NCBI RefSeq assembly: GCF_000373645.1
Contig: NZ_KB892021.1
Location: 31,146-95,145 of the forward strand
DNA length: 64,000 bases
Direction of reading: 5' to 3'
Source: Streptomyces sp. ATexAB-D23
GTDB taxonomy: Bacteria > Actinomycetota > Actinomycetes > Streptomycetales > Streptomycetaceae
Shown here: one piece after another, positions 60,348 through 64,000 of the stretch
How positions within the stretch are numbered: the stretch's first letter is position 1
Layout: every line of letters begins with the position of its first letter
Notes under the pieces: generated by a model
What the model saw: only the letters and a program-made list of their open reading frames with translations
Databases searched by the model: none
What the model was told of the DNA's origin: nothing
Translations under genes and position numbers: made by a program

Positions 60348-61880
60348 ATAGGCCGTGATCGCCCGGCTGTCGTCGCCCGGGGCGATCAGGGCCACATGGT
60401 TGTCGGGGCGGACCAGGATCAGCAGCTCGTCGTCCGGTCCGACGCCGTACGCCGAGTGCGCGTGCCCCTCGTGGTCGGCCAGGCCACCCGGGCAGCCCGC
60501 GTCCACCCCGTACGCCCGCAGGTGCTCGCCGTGGGCCTCGGTCGCGTCGGCGAGCGCCCGAGCCGTGCCCGCACCGAAGCCGAGCAGGGTGAAGTGCGGT
60601 CCGGCGAAGACCTCGAAGAGGCGGAGCGGGGCGCCGGTGGCCGCTTCGCGGCAGGGCGCGTCGGGGGCGCGGTCGCCCGCCCGGAGGCGGGGCGTGGCGA
60701 GCGGGGACACGGCGAGCGAGCTCCAGCGGTAGCCGCCGCCCAGGCCGTTGGTGCCGGGGCCGACCGCCGAGTCGAGCCCGCCGCCCGGCTTCTTGATCGC
60801 TTCGAGCGTGGCCCGCAGCCGTTCCGCGCTGATGTCCAGGACCTCGGCGGCGACGGGCAGCCGCTCCTCCTCGTAGGTGTCGAGCAGGGCGGGGTCCGCG
60901 AGCCCGGAGGCGACCCGGGCGAGCTTCCAGCCCAGGTTGTACGCGTCCTGGATGCCGGTGTTCATGCCGAGGCCGCCCGCGATCGAGTGGACGTGCGCCG
61001 CGTCCCCGGCGAGGAGGACCCGGCCCGCCCGGTAGCGCGCGGCCAGCCGTTCGTTGACCCGGTACGTGGAGAGCAGGGCCGCCCGCGAGAGCCGGTCGCC
61101 CGGCAGGCCGGTGTGCTTGGCGAAGAGGCGGCGGAAGCTGTCGAGCGACGGGGGCACGGGGGCGCCCGAGGCGTCGGTCTCGGGGCCGGCCTGGAACCAC
61201 CAGCCCGACCGGGTACCGGGGATCGGGCAGAGCATCACGGCGCCGTCCTCGTCGAACCACTGGTGCCAGAACCCCCGGTCGAGCCCCTCGGCCTCGACGT
61301 CCCCGCACACCATCTGCTGCGTCTCGTCGGTCTTCCCCTCGAACGGGATGCCGAGGAGCTTGCGCACCGCGCTGTGGCCGCCGTCGCACCCGGCCACGTA
61401 CGACGCCTCGATCCGCGCGCCGCCGGCCAGGGTGGCGGTCACGGACGCCTCGCCCTCGGCCAGCGCCACCAGCTCGGAGCCGAGTTCGACGCGCACGCCG
61501 TACTCCGCGAGGCGGGCCCGCAGCACCTCCTCCAGCTGCCACTGGGCGATCATCAGGGGGCGGTCGTAGGGCGCGTCCGGGGTCGGCCGCAGGTCTGCGA
61601 ACGGCTCGGCGTCGGCGATCACGGCCCCGCCCCGGTACTTGCGCATCGGCAGCGGCGCGGCCCCCGCGGCCAGTACCGCATCGACGACCCCGAGGTCCTC
61701 CAGGACCTCCAGGGAGCGCGGGTTGGGGCCCTTGGCGCGCGAGCTGCGGGGGAAGTCCGCGGACTTCTCGATGATCCGTACGCCGACGCCCCGGCGGGCG
61801 AGATCGATGGCCAGGGTCAGTCCGGTCGGGCCTGAGCCGACGACGAGGACGGAGGTCGTGGAAGCGGGGGAGTCGGGCAT
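60318..61880 (-). CDS. FAD-dependent aromatic monooxygenase
   Basis: A 520-residue class A flavin monooxygenase (phenol-hydroxylase/FAD_binding_3 type) from ATG 61880, with AGGAG five bases upstream. Motifs: VLVVGSGPTGLTLAIDLARR (FAD fold), SRAKGPNPRSLEVLEDLG, VAGCDGGHSAVRKLLGIPFE (the DG motif) and VLLAGDAAHVHSIAGGLGMN. The C-terminal thioredoxin-like domain is present (FTLLGFGAGTARAL). Probably hydroxylates an aromatic or polyketide compound with NADPH and O2. The 3' end sits in a 26-bp tandem repeat. Confidence 0.9.
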   Translation of the reverse strand: MPDSPASTTSVLVVGSGPTGLTLAIDLARRGVGVRIIEKSADFPRSSRAKGPNPRSLEVLEDLGVVDAVLAAGAAPLPMRKYRGGAVIADAEPFADLRPTPDAPYDRPLMIAQWQLEEVLRARLAEYGVRVELGSELVALAEGEASVTATLAGGARIEASYVAGCDGGHSAVRKLLGIPFEGKTDETQQMVCGDVEAEGLDRGFWHQWFDEDGAVMLCPIPGTRSGWWFQAGPETDASGAPVPPSLDSFRRLFAKHTGLPGDRLSRAALLSTYRVNERLAARYRAGRVLLAGDAAHVHSIAGGLGMNTGIQDAYNLGWKLARVASGLADPALLDTYEEERLPVAAEVLDISAERLRATLEAIKKPGGGLDSAVGPGTNGLGGGYRWSSLAVSPLATPRLRAGDRAPDAPCREAATGAPLRLFEVFAGPHFTLLGFGAGTARALADATEAHGEHLRAYGVDAGCPGGLADHEGHAHSAYGVGPDDELLILVRPDNHVALIAPGDDSRAITAYLNGAVAQRG

Positions 61881-61899
61881 GCGTGCTCCTGGGGTCGGT

Positions 61900-61945
61900 C
61901 GGTGCCGTGAACCCCAAGAGAAACGCAACTGAGTAAAAAAAGCAA
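61900..61945 (-). promoter_or_regulatory. Short A/T-rich promoter region with repeated AGTTGC
   Basis: On the minus strand CTAGTTGC-TTTTTTT-ACTCAGTTGC-GTTTCT contains AGTTGC twice, 16 bp apart, in an otherwise GC-rich genome. It lies just upstream of the monooxygenase start and right after the rarD stop. A related A/T-rich stretch with TTAGTTAGCGCATT (63969-63989) precedes the reductase gene at 63916. Possible binding sites of an unseen regulator. Confidence 0.4.
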
Positions 61946-62923
61946 CTAGGTTACGGTCGTGCTGGTCTCTGTCCGGTCCGGACCGGCGGGTGCGGCCGTC
62001 GCCACCGCGGCCAGCCGCGCCGCCTGCGCCCGCGCCCTGGTGCGCCGGGCCGTCCGCAGCGCGTCCCACGTCAGCACGATGAGCGCCACCCACACCAGCG
62101 CGAACCCGGCCCACCGCTCCGGCGGCATCTCCTCGTGGAAGTAGGCGATCCCCAGGACGAACTGGAAGACCGGGGTCAGATACTGGAGCAGCCCGATCGT
62201 CGAGAGCGGTACGCGGATCGCGGCGGCCCCGAACAGGATCAGCGGCACCGCCGTGACGACGCCGGTCGACGCGAGCAGCGCCGTGTGCCCGGCGCCCTCG
62301 GAGGTGAGGGTCGACGTGCCCCGGGCGCCCAGCCACAGCAGATAGCCGAGCGCGGGCAGGAAGAGCACGGCGGTCTCGACGGTGAGCGATTCGAGGCCGC
62401 CCATGGCGACCTTCTTCTTGACCAGGCCGTACGTCGCGAACGAGAACGCCAGGCCCAGCGAGATCCACGGCGGCTTGCCGTAGCCGATCGCCAGCACGAG
62501 GACCGACGCGACACCGGTGCCGACCGCGGCCCATTGCGCGGGGCGCAGCCGTTCGCCCAGGAGCAGGACGCCCATGGCGATGGTGACCAGCGGATTGATG
62601 AAGTAGCCGAGCGACGCCTCGACCACGTGGCCGCTGTTCACGGCCCAGATGTACAGGCCCCAGTTGATGGTGATCACCAGGGCCGCGACGGTGAGCAGCC
62701 CCAGCTTGCGCGGCTGCCGCAGCAGCGGGCCGATCCAGGACCAGCGGCGCAGCACGAGCAGCAGGACCGCCACCACGCCCAGCGACCACACCATGCGGTG
62801 GGCCAGGATCTCGACCGCGCCGGTCGGCTTCAGCAGCGGCCAGTACAGCGGGACGACTCCCCACATGCCGTACGCGGCGAACCCGGACAGGAGCCCGGCC
62901 CGTTGGTCATTCGTCCCCTTCAC
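61946..62923 (-). CDS. rarD: EamA family transporter RarD
   Basis: A 325-residue ten-helix membrane protein. RarD features: GLLSGFAAYGMWGVVPLYWP, EILAHRMVWSLGVVAVLLL, ALVITINWGLYIWAVNSGHV, EASLGYFINPLVTIAMGVLL and GLLQYLTPVFQFVLGIAYFH. It transports an unknown small molecule, and the C-terminal 40 residues are hydrophilic. The gene ends 66 bp before the monooxygenase start in the same direction. Confidence 0.9.
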   Translation of the reverse strand: MKGTNDQRAGLLSGFAAYGMWGVVPLYWPLLKPTGAVEILAHRMVWSLGVVAVLLLVLRRWSWIGPLLRQPRKLGLLTVAALVITINWGLYIWAVNSGHVVEASLGYFINPLVTIAMGVLLLGERLRPAQWAAVGTGVASVLVLAIGYGKPPWISLGLAFSFATYGLVKKKVAMGGLESLTVETAVLFLPALGYLLWLGARGTSTLTSEGAGHTALLASTGVVTAVPLILFGAAAIRVPLSTIGLLQYLTPVFQFVLGIAYFHEEMPPERWAGFALVWVALIVLTWDALRTARRTRARAQAARLAAVATAAPAGPDRTETSTTVT

Positions 62924-63049
62924 GGGCCCCTCCTGGCGGATGTCTGTCGTACGACCGTCGACCAGATGAAGGTAACGCCGACGGGACCCGGTGTCATACC
63001 CGTATCGTCAGACGGTCATGACACCGGGCCCCGCTCGTGCGGGCGCGGC

Positions 63050-63916
63050 CTACAGTGCGGCGACCGCGGCGGCGAGGGTGTCGGCCAGCGGGGTCGTCGG
63101 GCGGCCGATCAGGCGGGCCAGGTCGCCGCTGGTGCCGGCCAGCCGCCCGCGCCGGACCGCCTCGTCCACGTCGACCAGGATCGCCGCGAAGGCCTCCGGC
63201 ACCCCGGCGCCGGTCAGGATCTCCTGGTGCACGGCGGCCGGGACGTCGTTGTGGGCGATCTCCTTGCCGGTGGCCTTCGCGACCTGCGCCGCGTATTCGG
63301 CGTACGACCAGGCGGTGTCCCCGCTCAGCTCGTACGCGCGGTTCAGGTGGCCCTCGCCGGTCAGGACGGCGGCTGCCGCGGCCGCGTAGTCGTCGCGGGT
63401 GGCGAAGGCGATCCGGCCCTCGCCCGCGTTGGCGACGACCGCGCCGTGCGCGAGTACGGGCGCCAGGTTCTCGGTGAGGTTCTCCGTGTACCAGCCGTTG
63501 CGCAGGAAGGTGTACGGCAGGCCCGAGTCGAGGATCAGCTGCTCGGTCGCCCGGTGCTCGTCGGCCAGCACGAAGTCCGCGTCGGGCCCGCCGAGGATGC
63601 CGGTGTACGCCAGCTGCGCCACGCCCGCCGCCTTCGCCGCTTCGATGACCGCGGTGTGCTGGGCGACGCGGCTGCCGACCGCGTTGCCGGAGATGAGGAG
63701 CACCCGGTCGCCGGGCCGGAACGCCCCGGTCAGCGTCTCGGGCCGGTCGTAGTCGGCGATGCGCAGCTCGACGCCCCGGGCGGCCAGGCCGGCGGCCTTC
63801 TCCTTGTCGCGCACGACGGCGGCGATGTCGCCCGCGGGGACGGCTTCGGTGGTCAGCAGGTGCTCGACGACGAGGCGGCCGAGTGCTCCGGTGGCTCCGG
63901 TGACGACGATGCTCAT
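63050..63916 (-). CDS. NmrA/QorB-like NAD(P)H-binding reductase
   Basis: A 288-residue atypical SDR: IVVTGATGALGRLVVEHLLT (NAD(P) loop GxxGxxG), GVELRIADYDRPETLTGAF, VLLISGNAVGSRVAQHTAVI and QLAYTGILGGPDADFVLADE with ILDSGLPYTFLRNGWYTENL. This is the NAD(P)H:quinone oxidoreductase 2/azoreductase-like group (QorB/YtfG). The start ATG 63916 has GGAGACATCCCC before it. Upstream, 63969-63989 is A/T-rich (CTAACTAAAAG), suggesting an operator for a divergent regulator beyond the window. Confidence 0.88.
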   Translation of the reverse strand: MSIVVTGATGALGRLVVEHLLTTEAVPAGDIAAVVRDKEKAAGLAARGVELRIADYDRPETLTGAFRPGDRVLLISGNAVGSRVAQHTAVIEAAKAAGVAQLAYTGILGGPDADFVLADEHRATEQLILDSGLPYTFLRNGWYTENLTENLAPVLAHGAVVANAGEGRIAFATRDDYAAAAAAVLTGEGHLNRAYELSGDTAWSYAEYAAQVAKATGKEIAHNDVPAAVHQEILTGAGVPEAFAAILVDVDEAVRRGRLAGTSGDLARLIGRPTTPLADTLAAAVAAL

Positions 63917-64000
63917 GGGGATGTCTCCTCTTTGTTCGCTTCTCTCTTACACCACCCTACGGAATGCGCTAACTAAAAGAAAGCGTAACGGGGTGCGGGA

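Overview
The window is a GC-rich (roughly 70 percent) actinobacterial chromosome segment, almost certainly from a Streptomyces. The evidence is the codon use (nearly every third base is G or C in the core genes), the futalosine-route menaquinone gene mqnC, the fourteen-gene nuoA-N complex I operon, many GTG/TTG starts with stop/start overlaps, and several copies of the Streptomyces-type regulatory modules built from helix-turn-helix/DUF5753, DUF397, DUF6879 and small ATP-binding proteins. Everything here is read from the sequence; no database search was possible.

Layout. 1-9.4 kb: quinone-related core genes (3' part of mqnC, an amidohydrolase-like protein lacking the metal motif, menG, a geranylgeranyl-reductase-family flavoprotein), interrupted by a leftward sigma factor / membrane protein / twin DUF3152 zinc-protease operon. 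9.5-16.4 kb: an accessory block with two unknown leftward genes, an HTH-DUF5753/DUF397 pair, an anti-sigma-like ATPase, a DUF6879/HTH module, and a Cys/His-tailed protein followed by a SAM methyltransferase. This block has its own repeats and hairpins and partly lower GC. 16.5-34.3 kb: a secreted NlpC/P60 protein diverging from the complete nuoABCDEFGHIJKLMN operon, with Rex-like and GTG-N8-CAC motifs in front and a strong terminator behind. 34.3-42.7 kb: recQ, fahA, a CocE-type hydrolase coupled to a POT peptide transporter, and a polyprenyl diphosphate synthase. 42.9-48.4 kb: a LolA-like envelope protein, an ABC exporter pair, a TetR regulator, a HAD phosphatase and an NTF2-like protein.

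48.5-64 kb is accessory again: a second HTH-DUF5753 gene with a tandemly duplicated DUF397 partner and small coupled ORFs, a TetR/SDR/F420-reductase-like cluster with a clear palindromic operator, hydrolases, three decayed gene fragments, an orphan double Clp-N protein, a class F sortase next to a surface protein, a flavin monooxygenase, rarD and an NmrA/QorB-like reductase.

How the genes fit together. MqnC, MenG, the polyprenyl synthase and the prenyl reductase are expected to make menaquinone and reduce its side chain; NuoA-N reduces menaquinone with NADH while pumping protons. This makes the core half of the window a respiratory neighbourhood into which regulatory and accessory modules have been inserted. 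The most unusual stretches are the 9.5-16.4 kb block, with a four-copy 16-bp motif bracketing an HTH/DUF397 pair, diverged direct repeats around a 3.1-kb segment and a leader-ORF/hairpin/methyltransferase unit, and the sigma/DUF3152 operon, where 197 bp are identical between two protease genes.
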